In this document: in pieces, positions 18,977 through 29,579 of the stretch
Layout: each line of letters begins with the position of its first letter
Position numbering within the stretch: the stretch's first letter is position 1
From: Martinezella rhizogenes
Lineage (GTDB): Bacteria; Pseudomonadota; Alphaproteobacteria; Rhizobiales; Rhizobiaceae
Assembly: GCF_000799715.1 (NCBI RefSeq)
Contig: NZ_JUHG01000004.1
Location: 1 to 64,000 of the forward strand
Direction of reading: 5' to 3'
Length of the DNA: 64,000 bases
Notes under the pieces: generated by a model
The model's input: only the letters and a program-made list of their open reading frames with translations
Database searches by the model: none
Told to the model about the DNA's origin: nothing
Translations under genes and position numbers: made by a program

Positions 18977-19795
18977 ATGAACAGCATCGAGCCCGTGCGC
19001 TACAAGGTGGCGGAGGCGGCGCGTCTGGCGGGCGTGTCGGCCTCGACGCTGAGGCTATGGGAAAGCCAGGGTCTGGTCGTTCCCAGCCGCTCCGACACCG
19101 GGCACCGTCAGTATAGCGCCGAGGACGTTGCGCGGCTGAAACGGATTTCCTGGTTCCGCGCCGAGCGCGGGCTCAATCCCGCCGCTATCCGCGAAGCGCT
19201 GGAGACGGAAGATGCGACCCTGCCGGGCGCGGACAATGGCGAGCAGGCGGCGTCCTCCGGCATCGGCCGTAAGCTGCGGGCCTTGCGCCATACAGCCGGA
19301 AAGACGCTGGATCAGGTCGCCGCCGACATGGGCGTGACATCCTCGACCCTGTCGACGCTGGAGCGGACCTCGCAGGGCGTGAGCTTCAAGACGTTGCACG
19401 ATCTGGCTGACTATTACGGAACGACGGTCTCGCGGCTGTCGGGCGAGGAGCGCGAGGATGTGCCAGCATTGATCCGGTCGGGCGAATGGCGTGCCTGGCC
19501 GGAGACGACGCCGGGCGTCACCGTGCAGCTTCTCGCTGAGGGGCGCACGATGATGGATTGCCACCGTTTCGTCCTGGCACCGGGCGCCACCAGTGAGGGC
19601 GCTTATCGTCACGATGGCGAGGAGTTCATCCATGTTCTCGCCGGCCGGCTGGAGCTGGTGCTCGACAGCGACCAGTTCTTCGACCTGATGCCGGGCGATT
19701 CCCTCTACTTCGAAAGCCGCCGCGATCACTCCTGGCGCAACCGTCACGACGGCGAGACCATACTGCTCTGGATCAATACGCCGCCGACATTCTAG
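18977..19795 (+). CDS. Three-domain regulator: MerR HTH + XRE HTH + cupin
   Basis: A 272-residue protein joins three modules. Residues ~8-75 are a MerR-type winged helix (YKVAEAARLAGVSASTLRLW, then GHRQYSAEDVARLKRI). Residues ~95-155 are a lambda-repressor-like XRE helix-turn-helix (KLRALRHTAGKTLDQVAADM, then SSTLSTLERTSQGVS). Residues ~175-268 are a cupin (HRFVLAPGATSEGAYRHDGE, then FIHVLAGRLELVLD). XRE-cupin proteins commonly sense small molecules in amino acid or polyamine breakdown. Its divergence from gabT-gabD suggests it controls GABA use. Having two different DNA-binding domains in one chain is unusual. Confidence 0.9.
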   Translation: MNSIEPVRYKVAEAARLAGVSASTLRLWESQGLVVPSRSDTGHRQYSAEDVARLKRISWFRAERGLNPAAIREALETEDATLPGADNGEQAASSGIGRKLRALRHTAGKTLDQVAADMGVTSSTLSTLERTSQGVSFKTLHDLADYYGTTVSRLSGEEREDVPALIRSGEWRAWPETTPGVTVQLLAEGRTMMDCHRFVLAPGATSEGAYRHDGEEFIHVLAGRLELVLDSDQFFDLMPGDSLYFESRRDHSWRNRHDGETILLWINTPPTF

Positions 19796-19881
19796 GCCCT
19801 GCGCGGTATCGCTATGTCCCTGTCTGTTCTATAAAACAGGGCAATAACAAGTTTCAGACGACAGTAAGCCGGGAGAGTTTC

Positions 19882-20508
19882 ATGGCCGCCACCATCCGCT
19901 ATCACGAAGGCGATATTTCCGCCGCCGATGCCGCTCGCTACACCGGCGCCATTGCCGTCGACACCGAAACGCTGGGCCTTGTTCCCCGCCGCGACCGGCT
20001 CTGTGTCGTGCAGCTTTCGTCGGGCGACGGCACCGCCGATGTGATCCGCATCGCCTCCGGCCAGAGCCAAGCGCCCAATCTCGTCGCCATGCTTGCCGAT
20101 CCCGCCCGCCAGAAGATCTTTCATTATGGTCGCTTCGATATCGCCGTTCTGTTCCACACCTTCGGCGTCACCACCACGCCGGTCTTCTGCACCAAGGTCG
20201 CCTCGCGCCTCTGCCGCACCTATACCGACCGCCATGGCCTGAAGGACAATCTCAAGGAACTGCTCGAGGTCGATATTTCCAAGGCGCAGCAATCCTCCGA
20301 CTGGGCGGCGGAGAAGCTGTCGCCGGCGCAGCTCGAATATGCCGCTTCCGACGTGCTCTATCTGCATGCGCTGCGTGACAAGCTGACGGCACGCCTCGTG
20401 CGCGATGGCCGCATGGAGCATGCGGAGGCCTGCTTCACCTTCCTGCCGACCCGCGCCAAGCTCGATCTCCTCGGCTGGGAAGAGACCGATATTTTCGCGC
20501 ATAGCTGA
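19882..20508 (+). CDS. rnd: Ribonuclease D, short form
   Basis: A 208-residue DEDD 3'-5' exoribonuclease. Exo I is VDTETLG (acidic pair near residues 28-30), Exo II is in FHYGRFDIAVLF, and Exo III is YAASDVLYL with the Tyr-x3-Asp of the DEDDy class. It acts on 3' ends of tRNA precursors and other structured RNAs. The HRDC domain of the E. coli enzyme is absent, as is usual for the short alphaproteobacterial homologues. It starts 86 bases after the cupin regulator and ends before a terminator. Confidence 0.9.
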   Translation: MAATIRYHEGDISAADAARYTGAIAVDTETLGLVPRRDRLCVVQLSSGDGTADVIRIASGQSQAPNLVAMLADPARQKIFHYGRFDIAVLFHTFGVTTTPVFCTKVASRLCRTYTDRHGLKDNLKELLEVDISKAQQSSDWAAEKLSPAQLEYAASDVLYLHALRDKLTARLVRDGRMEHAEACFTFLPTRAKLDLLGWEETDIFAHS

Positions 20509-20535
20509 TCAGCCGCGCAAAAGATAAAATGACTG

Positions 20536-20571
20536 AAAAAGCCGGTGCCGCCTCCGCTGCGCCGGCTTTTT
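20536..20571 (+). terminator. Intrinsic terminator after rnd
   Basis: A 10-bp stem (AAAAAGCCGG 20536-20545, CCGGCTTTTT 20562-20571) encloses a GC-rich 16-base loop. T-rich bases follow. It ends the rnd transcript. Confidence 0.75.
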
Positions 20572-20751
20572 CTTTAGCAATCTGTTAACAGACACACTGC
20601 TATTCTGCCTCTGATTGCATGCATTCGATCGGCGCCTTCTTGCGGTGCCTTGCCGGCCCCGGCGTTCGAATAGCGACGGTCCACATGAGCGGACCTTGAT
20701 TGAACCTGCCCTCCGCTTCCATCGCCGTCTTGCCAGACAGAGGAGCATGTC

Positions 20752-22494
20752 ATGTTGTCTCCCGTTGCCGCAGTCTCCGTTGTGGGTGCACCCATTGAGA
20801 AGCCGGTGGTCGCGACCGCCGAAACGTCTGGCGTCCAGACGGCGGCAACACCGCTCGCCGTTCTGTCCAGTGCGGTGAATGCCAGCGTCGAGGGCAAGCT
20901 GAACATGCTGCTGGTGGCGGCGCGCGAGCGGATGTTCGAAAGCCTGCTGTCGGCGATCGATGCCGCGAGCGTGGCGCTGAATGTTCCGCGCGAACCGGAT
21001 GAGAGCAACGTGGTCTTCGCGCAGCGGCTGGCCGACGCAATCCGCAGCCTGCCGCCGCAGCAACTCGCCGCTGTGCAACAGCAGTTGAATGCACAGGTGA
21101 AAACGCCGGTTCCCCTGCCTCTGCTCGCTGCAGCCCTCGACAATCCGGATAGCCCGCAAGCGGTGCAGATCGCCATCAGCCTGGATACATCCCTGACGCA
21201 GGAGCCCGATGCGGTCATCAGGGCGGTGGTCAATTCCTATGGCCAGAATGCCGGAGAACCGGATGTGGTCGGGCAGCAACAGGCGCCGGTCCCGGCACAG
21301 ACGACGTCAAGGACCCCAGAGGCGGCTGCCAATACGGCAATGGCTGCCCCATCAGCCGAGAGGACGTCAACGCCGTCTCTCGCCAATACGACAACGGCTG
21401 TGCCGACAGCCTTGCCCGAGAAGATGGCGGCGCCGTCTCCTGCGCCTGTCACAGCTCTTCCTTCACCGTCCACGGTTCAAACTCCGCCACAAACAGCCGT
21501 GGCTATCATCCAGACAATTGTCAGCCCCGTAGCAGTCCCGGTTCCGGAGGCCATGCCTGTGCTTGAGGCTGTCGTGATGCCGCAAACCACTCCAAATCAG
21601 CCTGCTAGTCCGCAGGGCGCGAATGTGCCCGTTATTAAAGAGAACACCCCTCCGCAGATTGCCGTCATCGTCGGAGACAAGGCACTCCCCGCCACCTCGC
21701 TCCAGCCGTCGGCGCCAGGCGAAGCAAAGCTTCCAACGGAAATCGCGTTGATCCGATCTCCCCTCACGCCGCCGCCGGTACCGCGCGACATCCAGCAGCT
21801 ACAGGCCGATATCAAGCAAGGGCTGCAGGTCGTCATCGCCCCCCCGATTGATGTTACCGGCTCCGATCCTTCGCAGCTCACCCGGAGCGATACGCCGCTG
21901 GCTGGGCGCCTCATTGCGCAGGCGCTTGCCGCCAATCGGCAGGATCTGCAACCATTACCGCAGGCGGCCCGTGACGAGAGCGTCAGGAATCTTACCGCCG
22001 CCTTGGCGGGTCAGACCGCGGTTTCCTCCGAAGAGGCGCAGAATGCGCCGCCCGCCGCGCTTCCTGGCAAACCACAGGTCAACGCGCCGCCGATGACGAC
22101 CATGGACATGGCGGCGGCCGTGGCGCAGACGGGAACCACAATCGCTCCGCTGCTCGGCATTCCCTTTGCGATCGCGCACTATCTTCCGGCCGATACCCCT
22201 GCTGACGATGATCCGAAACGGGTCGACCGTGTCGAACTGGTCGATGAAGAGCGCGAACAGGGGCAAGGCGGCGAGACGGCACGCGATGACAGCGATGATG
22301 ATTCTGAGCCCGAGGCGACGGATCAACCCACTGCCGCCGCCGCCCCAGTCTCCGAGGAAACCGACGCTGAGGTCGTTTCCACTTCGGTCATATCTGTTGC
22401 GCCGAAAATAGCGGCGTTGCCGGCACCATCACCGGTCGATCCCCTGTCCGATCACGCCTTCGATTTCTATCGACGCATGACGAGTTGGGAATAG
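20752..22494 (+). CDS. Large Pro/Ala/Thr-rich, mostly disordered protein of unknown function
   Basis: 580 residues. About residues 40-165 look ordered and helical (LLVAARERMFESLLSAIDAA, then FAQRLADAIRSLPPQQLAAV). Residues ~170-330 are Pro/Ala/Thr-rich low complexity, and ~480-545 are acidic (DDDSEPEATD). The C-terminus ends FDFYRRMTSWE. It has no cysteine, and its only Trp is the penultimate residue. No signal peptide or membrane segment is clear. The length and composition recall hook-length or tape-measure proteins such as FliK, but I see no FliK C-terminal domain and no flagellar genes nearby, so no function is assigned. GAGGAGC precedes ATG 20752. Confidence 0.75.
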   Translation: MLSPVAAVSVVGAPIEKPVVATAETSGVQTAATPLAVLSSAVNASVEGKLNMLLVAARERMFESLLSAIDAASVALNVPREPDESNVVFAQRLADAIRSLPPQQLAAVQQQLNAQVKTPVPLPLLAAALDNPDSPQAVQIAISLDTSLTQEPDAVIRAVVNSYGQNAGEPDVVGQQQAPVPAQTTSRTPEAAANTAMAAPSAERTSTPSLANTTTAVPTALPEKMAAPSPAPVTALPSPSTVQTPPQTAVAIIQTIVSPVAVPVPEAMPVLEAVVMPQTTPNQPASPQGANVPVIKENTPPQIAVIVGDKALPATSLQPSAPGEAKLPTEIALIRSPLTPPPVPRDIQQLQADIKQGLQVVIAPPIDVTGSDPSQLTRSDTPLAGRLIAQALAANRQDLQPLPQAARDESVRNLTAALAGQTAVSSEEAQNAPPAALPGKPQVNAPPMTTMDMAAAVAQTGTTIAPLLGIPFAIAHYLPADTPADDDPKRVDRVELVDEEREQGQGGETARDDSDDDSEPEATDQPTAAAAPVSEETDAEVVSTSVISVAPKIAALPAPSPVDPLSDHAFDFYRRMTSWE

Positions 22495-22517
22495 CCGGAC
22501 CGTACGAAGGTCAAACA

Positions 22518-22547
22518 AAAACCCGCCGGATCGCTCCGGCGGGTTTT
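22518..22547. terminator. Bidirectional terminator between orphan gene and rpsA
   Basis: A perfect 13-bp stem (22518-22530 with 22535-22547) has a TCGC loop, A-run on the left and T-run on the right. It can end both convergent transcripts. Confidence 0.8.
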
Positions 22548-22572
22548 CTATTTCTATCAGGCTTGCCGAGGA

Positions 22573-24276
22573 TTATTCGGTGCCGCGGTTCTTCAGAGCC
22601 GCACCCAGGATGTCGCCGAGCGAAGCGCCGGAGTCGGACGAACCGAACTGAGCAACTGCTTCCTTCTCTTCCGCGATTTCCAGAGCCTTGATGGACAGCA
22701 TGATCTTGCGGTCCTTCTTGGAGAAGTTGGTGACGCGGGCGTCGACAACCTGACCGACCGAGAAACGCTCCGGACGCTGTTCGTCACGGTCACGCGACAG
22801 ATCGGCGCGGCGGATGAACGAGGTGATGTCGTCGTGGTTGACGAGCTTCACTTCGATGCCACCGTCGTTGACTGCGATAACTTCGCAGGAAACGACTACG
22901 TTTTTGCGCAGGTCGCCAGAAGCAGCGGCTTCGCCAACCGCATCCTTGCCGAGCTGCTTGATGCCGAGCGAGATGCGTTCCTTGTCGACATCGACGTCGA
23001 GAACGACAGCCTTGACGACATCACCCTTGTTGAACTCCTCGATGACCTGTTCGCCCGGACGGTTCCAGTCGAGGTCGGAGAGGTGCACCATGCCGTCCAC
23101 GTCGCCGTCGAGGCCGATGAACAGGCCGAATTCGGTCTTGTTCTTGACTTCGCCTTCGACTTCAGTGCCGGCCGGATGGTTGCGAGCGAATGCAGCCCAC
23201 GGATTTTCGAGCGTCTGCTTCAGGCCAAGCGAGATACGGCGCTTGGTCGGATCGACTTCGAGAACGACCACTTCGACTTCCTGCGTCGTGGACAGGATCT
23301 TGCCGGGGTGTACGTTCTTCTTGGTCCAGGACATTTCCGAGATGTGGATCAGGCCTTCGATGCCCGGCTCCAGCTCGACGAACGCACCATAGTCGGTGAT
23401 GTTCGTAACGGTACCGGAAATCTTCTTGCCTTCCGGATACTTGGCCTGGATGCCATCCCACGGATCGCTCTCGAGCTGCTTCATGCCGAGCGAGATACGG
23501 TGGGTTTCCTGGTTGATGCGGATGATCTGTACCTTGACCTGCTGGCCGATGGACAAGATTTCCGACGGATGGTTCACACGGCGCCATGCCATGTCGGTGA
23601 CGTGCAGCAGGCCGTCGATGCCGCCGAGGTCAACGAACGCACCGTAATCGGTGATGTTCTTGACGACGCCGTCAACAACCTGGCCTTCTTCGAGGTTCTG
23701 AACGATTTCAGAACGCTGCTCGGCACGGGATTCTTCCAGAACCGTACGGCGGGACACGACGATGTTGCCGCGGCGCTTGTCCATCTTGAGGATTTCGAAG
23801 GGCTGCGGGTTGTGCATCAGCGGGGTCACGTCGCGGATCGGACGAATGTCGACCTGCGAGCGCGGCAGGAAGGCGATAGCGCCGTCGAGATCGACGGTGA
23901 AGCCGCCCTTGACCTGGTTGAAGATGACGCCTTCAACGCGTTCGCCAGCTTCGAACTTGGCTTCGAGCTTGATCCAGCTTTCTTCGCGGCGAGCCTTTTC
24001 GCGCGACAGAACGGCTTCGCCCAGCGCGTTTTCGATACGCTCGACGTAGACTTCGACTTCATCGCCGACCTTGAGCGTGCCGTCCTTGGCGCGCGCACCG
24101 AATTCCTTCAGGGCAATGCGGCCTTCGACCTTGAGGCCAACGTCGACAACGGCGACGTCCTTCTCGATGGCGGTGACGATGCCCTTGGTGACATAGCCTT
24201 CGGCCAGATCGTTCTTGGCAAAGGACTCTTCGAGAAGAGCTGCGAAATCTTCGCGAGAGGGGGTAGCTACAGACAT
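22573..24276 (-). CDS. rpsA: 30S ribosomal protein S1
   Basis: A 567-residue protein built of six S1 RNA-binding repeats, seen as recurring segments such as NITDYGAFVDLGGIDGLLHV, NITDYGAFVELEPGIEGLIH and KTEFGLFIGLDGDVDGMVHL. It binds mRNA upstream of the start codon and helps to load it on the 30S subunit. I start at ATG 24276 (MSVATPSRED), just after AGGAGATTTT; the upstream in-frame residues do not belong. It is downstream of aroA-cmk on the same strand, a common alphaproteobacterial order, with a 179-base spacer that probably carries its own promoter. Confidence 0.97.
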   Translation of the reverse strand: MSVATPSREDFAALLEESFAKNDLAEGYVTKGIVTAIEKDVAVVDVGLKVEGRIALKEFGARAKDGTLKVGDEVEVYVERIENALGEAVLSREKARREESWIKLEAKFEAGERVEGVIFNQVKGGFTVDLDGAIAFLPRSQVDIRPIRDVTPLMHNPQPFEILKMDKRRGNIVVSRRTVLEESRAEQRSEIVQNLEEGQVVDGVVKNITDYGAFVDLGGIDGLLHVTDMAWRRVNHPSEILSIGQQVKVQIIRINQETHRISLGMKQLESDPWDGIQAKYPEGKKISGTVTNITDYGAFVELEPGIEGLIHISEMSWTKKNVHPGKILSTTQEVEVVVLEVDPTKRRISLGLKQTLENPWAAFARNHPAGTEVEGEVKNKTEFGLFIGLDGDVDGMVHLSDLDWNRPGEQVIEEFNKGDVVKAVVLDVDVDKERISLGIKQLGKDAVGEAAASGDLRKNVVVSCEVIAVNDGGIEVKLVNHDDITSFIRRADLSRDRDEQRPERFSVGQVVDARVTNFSKKDRKIMLSIKALEIAEEKEAVAQFGSSDSGASLGDILGAALKNRGTE

Positions 24277-24455
24277 AAAATCTCCTGGCGTGTCCTTATT
24301 ATGCATTTTGGACACTGATGCGCCGGTGGTTCGTGTTGAACAGGCCTGCATCCAGTCCGCTTCCCCTTGGGAAAGCTATCCGGCGCTTGGACGGAATGTC
24401 AGGCTTCTAAAAATCGGCGGCTCCGTGCACAAGGCACGCAAAGGCCGCTCGCATG

Positions 24456-25099
24456 TTAGGCATTTCGGCTCAGAACGGCGTCGATGATCGACTTTGCCGC
24501 CTGAAACGCCGCTTCTATACTCATTTCTGAAGTATCAAGCAAGTGTGCGTCTTCCGCCGGCCGTAGAGGGCTGTCGGTGCGGCCCATATCGCGCGCGTCA
24601 CGCCGTTTCACGTCTTCGAAAATAGCCTGATAGTCGGCGCTACCGCCGGCATCGGTAATTTCGTCGTAACGCCGCTTCGCGCGGACTTCGGCCGAGGCCG
24701 AGACATAGATTTTCACCGGCGCATCCGGGCAGATGACGGTGCCGATGTCGCGCCCGTCGAGAACCGTGCCCGGCTCCTTGCGTGAGAAGGTGCGCTGCAT
24801 CTCGACCAGCGTCCGACGCACCGCCGGCATGACGGCGACCTTCGACGCTGCCTCGCCGATCTCGTGTTTCGACAGGACGGCACGGTCGAGCCCGGCAAGA
24901 TCGACCTTGCGCGCCATCGTCTCCGCCATGGCCTCGTCATCGAGCGGCAGGCCGGCATCGAGCAGGGCCTTGGCTGTTGCCCGGTAGATCAGACCGGTGT
25001 CGAGATGGTGGAAGCCATATTGGTCGGCGATCCGGCGCGACAAGGTTCCCTTGCCTGCCGCGGCTGGTCCGTCGATGGCGATCGTAAACGGTGTCGTCA

Positions 25100-25100
<1 letters not shown>
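24456..25100 (-). CDS. cmk: Cytidylate kinase
   Basis: A 214-residue NMP kinase that phosphorylates CMP and dCMP with ATP. The P-loop is GPAAAGKGT, followed by [20 protein letters not shown]. The conserved [13 protein letters not shown] and the lid Arg cluster [14 protein letters not shown] are present. The start is GTG 25100, whose G is the last base of the aroA stop (TAGTG), so translation is coupled to aroA. rpsA follows downstream. Confidence 0.95.
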
Positions 25101-26497
<1,397 letters not shown>

Positions 26498-26733
26498 TTA
26501 TCGCTGACTTCGGTCCGGTTGCGCCAGCTGCCCTGCGGTTCACGCGGGCTCGATATCACAGAGATGTTGCCGGGTCATCCCGGTATGCGGGGAAAACCCT
26601 TCTCGCCGTATATAAAGTTTGGCTTTGACAGGGCCTGCGGTAACGATTAAGGGGACCGGCTGATAATTTCCCTTAAAAGGCCGGCTTTCCCGGCTTGCCG
26701 AATATTGATTCGGCCATTCATGAGGCTTTGACA

Positions 26734-27117
26734 GTGGCGAAAGCGGAACTTGGAACAAAACGTACCGATCCGGACAACGGCAAGAAATTCTATGACCTGA
26801 ACCGGGACCCGGTCGTCTCGCCCTATACCGGCAAGTCCTGGCCCCTGTCCTACTTCGAGGAAACCTCCGCTGCCAAGGAGATTCCGGAAGAAGAGGAAGT
26901 GGCTGAAGTCGATACCGAAAACACCGAAGTCGAGCTGGTCTCGCTGGAGGACGCCGATGAGGCGGCCACCGCCGACGAGATCCCCGACGATATCGGCGAT
27001 GACGATGTCGAAATCGGCGACGATGACGACGACACCTTCCTTGAAGCCGACGAAGACGAAGATGATGACGATATGAGCGACATCATCGGCGTTACCGGCG
27101 ACGACGACGACGTTTGA
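26734..27117 (+). CDS. TIGR02300-type 'FYDLN acid' protein
   Basis: A 127-residue protein with a conserved N-terminus (ELGTKRTDPDNGKKFYDLN, then PYTGKSWPLSYFEE) and a strongly acidic C-terminal half made mostly of Asp and Glu (for example IGDDDDDTFLEADEDED). This architecture defines the alphaproteobacterial TIGR02300 family, whose function is unknown. The start is GTG 26734 (VAKAELG). The acidic tail is likely disordered and could bind basic partners, but this is inference. It is divergent from aroA and precedes tRNA-Ala. Confidence 0.85.
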   Translation: MAKAELGTKRTDPDNGKKFYDLNRDPVVSPYTGKSWPLSYFEETSAAKEIPEEEEVAEVDTENTEVELVSLEDADEAATADEIPDDIGDDDVEIGDDDDDTFLEADEDEDDDDMSDIIGVTGDDDDV

Positions 27118-27270
27118 TTTGCGGATAGTCGGCCCGGTAAAACAAGAAAAGTTTTCCGGGCCGAAAATTTCGGCTTGCTATCTGTAAAAACCAGAAGTAA
27201 TAAGCCGCCACCCCGACGGGCGAAACGCTTCGAGGGGACCCAGGGCCGGTTTAACCGGCACCATCTTGAT

Positions 27271-27346
<76 letters not shown>

Positions 27347-27421
27347 GCCTTCGCTCTGCGAGCTTCGACTCGGCAAGCCCGGAGGGCTTGATGGGCTGAA
27401 GGCGAGAAGGCAGCGAAGGCT

Positions 27422-27461
27422 GCCGCGCTGAAGTTGCGAAGCAACGTAAGCGGGCTTTTTT
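27422..27461 (+). terminator. Probable terminator downstream of tRNA-Ala
   Basis: A nested hairpin (GTTGC 27433-27437 with GCAAC 27441-27445, plus outer GC pairing around GCCGC and GCGGGC) is followed by six T residues at 27456-27461. The outer stem is imperfect. A smaller palindrome near 27375-27391 (AAGCCC/GGGCTT) also lies in the spacer. Confidence 0.55.
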
Positions 27462-27571
27462 CCACTCGACGCGAATTTTTCTCCCATCCTCTCGAGATTG
27501 CTATTGCCGCCAGTAGCAATAATGTATCGCAATGGTTGCGTGCCTGCTCGGACGCACTATCATGCCTTCGC

Positions 27572-27811
27572 ATGAAGTATGTCTACATCCTCACATGCAC
27601 TGAGTTCCCCGATCGCCACTATGTCGGCGTCACTGGCGACCTGAAAGCCCAATTGGCAAAGCATAGTGCCAAGGAGGTCCCGCATACCTCAAAATATGCG
27701 CCATGGTCTCTCAAAACCTACATCGCCTTTTCCGATGAGGCACGGGCCTTCGCATTCGAGAAATATCTGAAATCCGGTTCAGGGCGGGCCTTCGCAAAAA
27801 AGAGACTATAG
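27572..27811 (+). CDS. Small GIY-YIG endonuclease domain protein
   Basis: A 79-residue single-domain protein starting MKYVYILTC. The GIY-YIG pattern is present as VYILT then HYVGVTGDL, with a downstream region KEVPHTSKYAPWSL and a late Glu in AFEKYLKSGSGRAF. Members of this short UPF0213-like family are found singly in many genomes. Some cleave DNA, but the role of most is unknown. The start is ATG 27572. It may be expressed from the tRNA side; its own promoter was not identified. Confidence 0.85.
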   Translation: MKYVYILTCTEFPDRHYVGVTGDLKAQLAKHSAKEVPHTSKYAPWSLKTYIAFSDEARAFAFEKYLKSGSGRAFAKKRL

Positions 27812-27910
27812 TCTTCTCCCCAATCCGCACGCGCGCCCCGATCAACCCCTCCGCATCCCACCCACTTCATGCTAGCTTCCACTCTCCCGCCAACCCACCC
27901 CGATTCGGCC

Positions 27911-28633
27911 ATGACCAGACAGCGTCGCCGTCGCCTCATCAAGACCCGTCGTACGGTGACGGGGTTTCTGCTTGTCGCCTCGATTTCCTTTATCGCCGGG
28001 ATGACCGATGCGGTCGGGTTGATGCTGACCGGGAACTTCGTGTCCTTCATGACCGGCAATACGACGCGGGCGGCGATTGCGCTTGGGACGGGGGATTTTG
28101 GCCATGCGGCGGTGCTGTTTGCGGCGATCGTCACCTTTATCGGCGGTAATGCGCTGGGGATCGTCGTTGCCCATGCCGCCGATCGGCGGGCCTTTGTCGT
28201 GCTCGCCTGCGTCAGCATTCTCCTGGCGCTGGCGGCGGGTTTCGAGGCACCGTCGCTAATCCTCGTGCAGTTCTATCTGGTGGTGCTGGCGATGGGCATG
28301 GTCAATGCCACGGTCGAGCATATCGAGGGTCTGCCGATCGGGCTCACCTATGTCACCGGCGCGCTGTCGCGCTTTGGGCGCGGGATTGGCCGTTTTATCC
28401 TTGGCGACCGCGATTTCCTCTGGACGGTGCAGATCGTGCCCTGGAGCGGCATGATCATCGGCGCCGTCCTAGGCGCTCTCTTGGCCGGCGCCTTTGGCTC
28501 GCATGCGCTCTGGCTGGTGTCGATGGTCGCGCTTGTCCTTGCGTTCGCGACCCTTTTCATCCCGCGACCGCTACAGCGCCGCTTCAATCAGCGCCTCATG
28601 GTGACGACGTCGATGGTGAAGAGATCGAAATAG
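27911..28633 (+). CDS. YoaK-type (DUF1275) membrane protein
   Basis: A 240-residue protein with about six hydrophobic segments. The first, after a basic start, is FLLVASISFIAGMTDAVGLM, typical of the YoaK/DUF1275 family, followed by the conserved FVSFMTGNTTR. The function of the family is not established. I start at ATG 27911 (MTRQRRR), giving a positive-inside N-terminus. An ATG at 27869 is also in frame, and neither has a clear ribosome site, so the start is uncertain. Confidence 0.85.
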   Translation: MTRQRRRRLIKTRRTVTGFLLVASISFIAGMTDAVGLMLTGNFVSFMTGNTTRAAIALGTGDFGHAAVLFAAIVTFIGGNALGIVVAHAADRRAFVVLACVSILLALAAGFEAPSLILVQFYLVVLAMGMVNATVEHIEGLPIGLTYVTGALSRFGRGIGRFILGDRDFLWTVQIVPWSGMIIGAVLGALLAGAFGSHALWLVSMVALVLAFATLFIPRPLQRRFNQRLMVTTSMVKRSK

Positions 28634-28728
28634 CCACATTGCAGTGCACAAAAATCTGCTAGGAAAAGACGAATCGTTTTCCACCAACGCCCATTGGAGC
28701 TTCGGCTCGACAAGCGCGAGGATACATT

Positions 28729-29520
28729 TTGTTCGTTTTTTCCAAACTTGTCTGGATTTTCGGTCAGCCGCTGTCCCTGGCCTTTCTCTTCGGCCTGCTG
28801 GCCTTCATCGGCGTCCTCGTCCGCAGGCGCTGGATCGCGCTTGCCTCGTCGCTGCTGTCGATCCTGATCCTGTTTGTGGCGCTTTATACGACGGCCGGCG
28901 CCTATGTCGTCCAGGGTCTGGAAGAGCGCTTTCCGCATGTCGCGGCCGACCCGGCGGATCTGAAATGCATGATCGTTCTCGGCGGTGCCACGCAGAACCA
29001 GGTGACGACGGTGCGCGGCGGCTATGAGCTTGATTCGGCCGGCGACCGTCTGATCGAGGCCTTGCGGCTGGCGCAGAAATATCCGCAGGCGCGGATCGTT
29101 GTCTCCGGCGGCGACGGCTCGATCGGCGGCGACTACGAGGGCGATGCCGTCATCTCCGAGCGCTTCTTCACGGCGCTTGGTATCGACAAGGATCGCCTCG
29201 TTGAGGACAAGACCTCGCGCACCACCTTCGAAAACGCCGTCAACACGAAAGAGCTGCTGGCGCAGAACGGGCTGTCCGGCTGCCTGCTGATCACCTCCGG
29301 CTTCCATATGCCGCGCTCCGTGGGCATCTTCCGCAAGCAAGGTATCGACGTCGTGCCCTGGCCCGTGGATTACCGCAGCACCGGCAAGGAGACGCTCGGC
29401 TTCGATTTCACCCAGCCGTCGCTGAACGCGCAGCTGTTGTCGACCGGCGTGCGCGAATGGATCGGCCTCGTCGGCTACTATGCCGTCGGCCGCACCTCGG
29501 CGTTTTATCCCGGACCGTAA
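28729..29520 (+). CDS. YdcF family (DUF218) membrane-associated protein
   Basis: A 263-residue protein with two N-terminal hydrophobic helices (residues ~5-25 and ~36-60), then a DUF218 domain. The domain begins MIVLGGATQ and contains VVSGGDGSIGGDYEGDA, the acidic EDKTSRTTFENAVNT and GCLLITSGFHMPRS. Related proteins include SanA and ElyC, which affect envelope integrity or polyprenyl carrier metabolism; a specific role is not known. The start is TTG 28729 after GAGG with good spacing. Confidence 0.88.
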   Translation: MFVFSKLVWIFGQPLSLAFLFGLLAFIGVLVRRRWIALASSLLSILILFVALYTTAGAYVVQGLEERFPHVAADPADLKCMIVLGGATQNQVTTVRGGYELDSAGDRLIEALRLAQKYPQARIVVSGGDGSIGGDYEGDAVISERFFTALGIDKDRLVEDKTSRTTFENAVNTKELLAQNGLSGCLLITSGFHMPRSVGIFRKQGIDVVPWPVDYRSTGKETLGFDFTQPSLNAQLLSTGVREWIGLVGYYAVGRTSAFYPGP

Positions 29521-29532
29521 CAGGTGTCCAAG

Positions 29533-29563
29533 CCGTAACTACGTGTTTTGAGCGTAGTTGCGG
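29533..29563. terminator. Stem-loop between convergent genes
   Basis: An 11-pair stem (29533-29543 with 29553-29563, one G-U pair) with a 9-base loop lies between the YdcF gene and the convergent secreted-protein gene. T-run support is weak, so termination is a guess. Confidence 0.45.
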
Positions 29564-29579
29564 TCTTATGCCGTAGGCG

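Noticed and set aside
26880..27117. Asp/Glu repeats in the TIGR02300 gene as a tandem DNA repeat
   Set aside because: The repetition is at residue level only and is a known property of the family.
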